Assembly (NCBI GenBank): GCA_013398055.1
Contig: VZRS01014475.1
Location: 392,268-456,267, forward strand
Reading direction: 5' to 3'
DNA from: Ifrita kowaldi
Taxonomy: Eukaryota > Chordata > Aves > Passeriformes > Cinclosomatidae
Length of the DNA stretch: 64,000 bases
A model generated the notes under the pieces. That model ran no database searches, was not told the origin of the DNA, and saw nothing but the letters and a program-made list of their open reading frames with translations. A program made the position numbers and the translations under genes. Shown here in pieces: positions 63,960 to 64,000 of the stretch; the first letter of the stretch is position 1, and each line of letters opens with the position of its first letter.

Positions 63960-64000
63960 CCCTTCCCTTCCCTTCCCTTCCCTTCCCTTCCCTTCCCTTC
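63960..64000. repeat. (CCCTT)n satellite running off the window
   Basis: Eight perfect CCCTT units up to the last base. The opposite strand is pure purine (AAGGG), so the tract could form triplex or other non-B DNA. Its full length cannot be seen. Confidence 0.97.

Noticed and set aside
1..64000. CRISPR array, operon or bacterial island
   Set aside because: No spaced direct repeats, no dense ORFs and no ribosome binding sites. Vertebrate CR1 elements throughout show nuclear eukaryotic DNA.

Overview
The window looks like non-coding vertebrate nuclear DNA, most probably from a bird. It is AT-rich, frames are broken everywhere, and every interspersed repeat I can identify is a CR1 LINE fragment with the typical ATTCTATG-type 3' end. 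CR1 makes up roughly 7% of the window. There are no Alu, L1 or B elements, no CpG-island promoter, and no intact long ORF. A crocodilian or turtle source cannot be excluded from the sequence alone. The layout fits a gene desert or the large introns of one or more genes. Almost every ORF of 60-150 codons is either CR1 or chance.

Layout: 1-4343 featureless. 4344-5053 is a minus-strand CR1 copy joined without a gap to an intact tRNA-Ala(AGC) gene (5054-5126, minus). 5127-23415 is mostly featureless, with a short CR1 3' end at 10611 and a few possible short exons (11683, 15205, 22983). 23416-25306 and 25308-27198 are two copies of the same 1,891 bp, separated by a single N and differing at only four positions. 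Each carries one plus-strand CR1 copy, and this is probably an assembly artefact. 27199-37944 is featureless apart from small tandem repeats. Further CR1 fragments lie at 37945 (+), 46271 (+), 52132 (-), 53180 (-), 58161 (+) and 61759 (-). The best candidate protein-coding exon is 54854-54949 (+, 96 bp, 32 codons, in phase at both ends), whose gene I do not recognise. The minus-strand CR1 at 61759-62241 is capped at its 5' end by a decayed U6 snRNA copy (62246-62311). The window ends inside a (CCCTT)n satellite.

The most interesting pattern is that two separate CR1 copies in one window have a small Pol III RNA sequence (tRNA-Ala in one, U6 in the other) fused to their truncated 5' end in the same orientation. 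That is the arrangement expected if the CR1 reverse transcriptase switched template from CR1 RNA to a nearby structured RNA during insertion. For the tRNA case, integration beside a pre-existing tRNA gene is a real alternative, because the tRNA is intact while the CR1 is decayed. The second major point is the near-identical duplication centred on the N, which inflates the assembly and double-counts one CR1.
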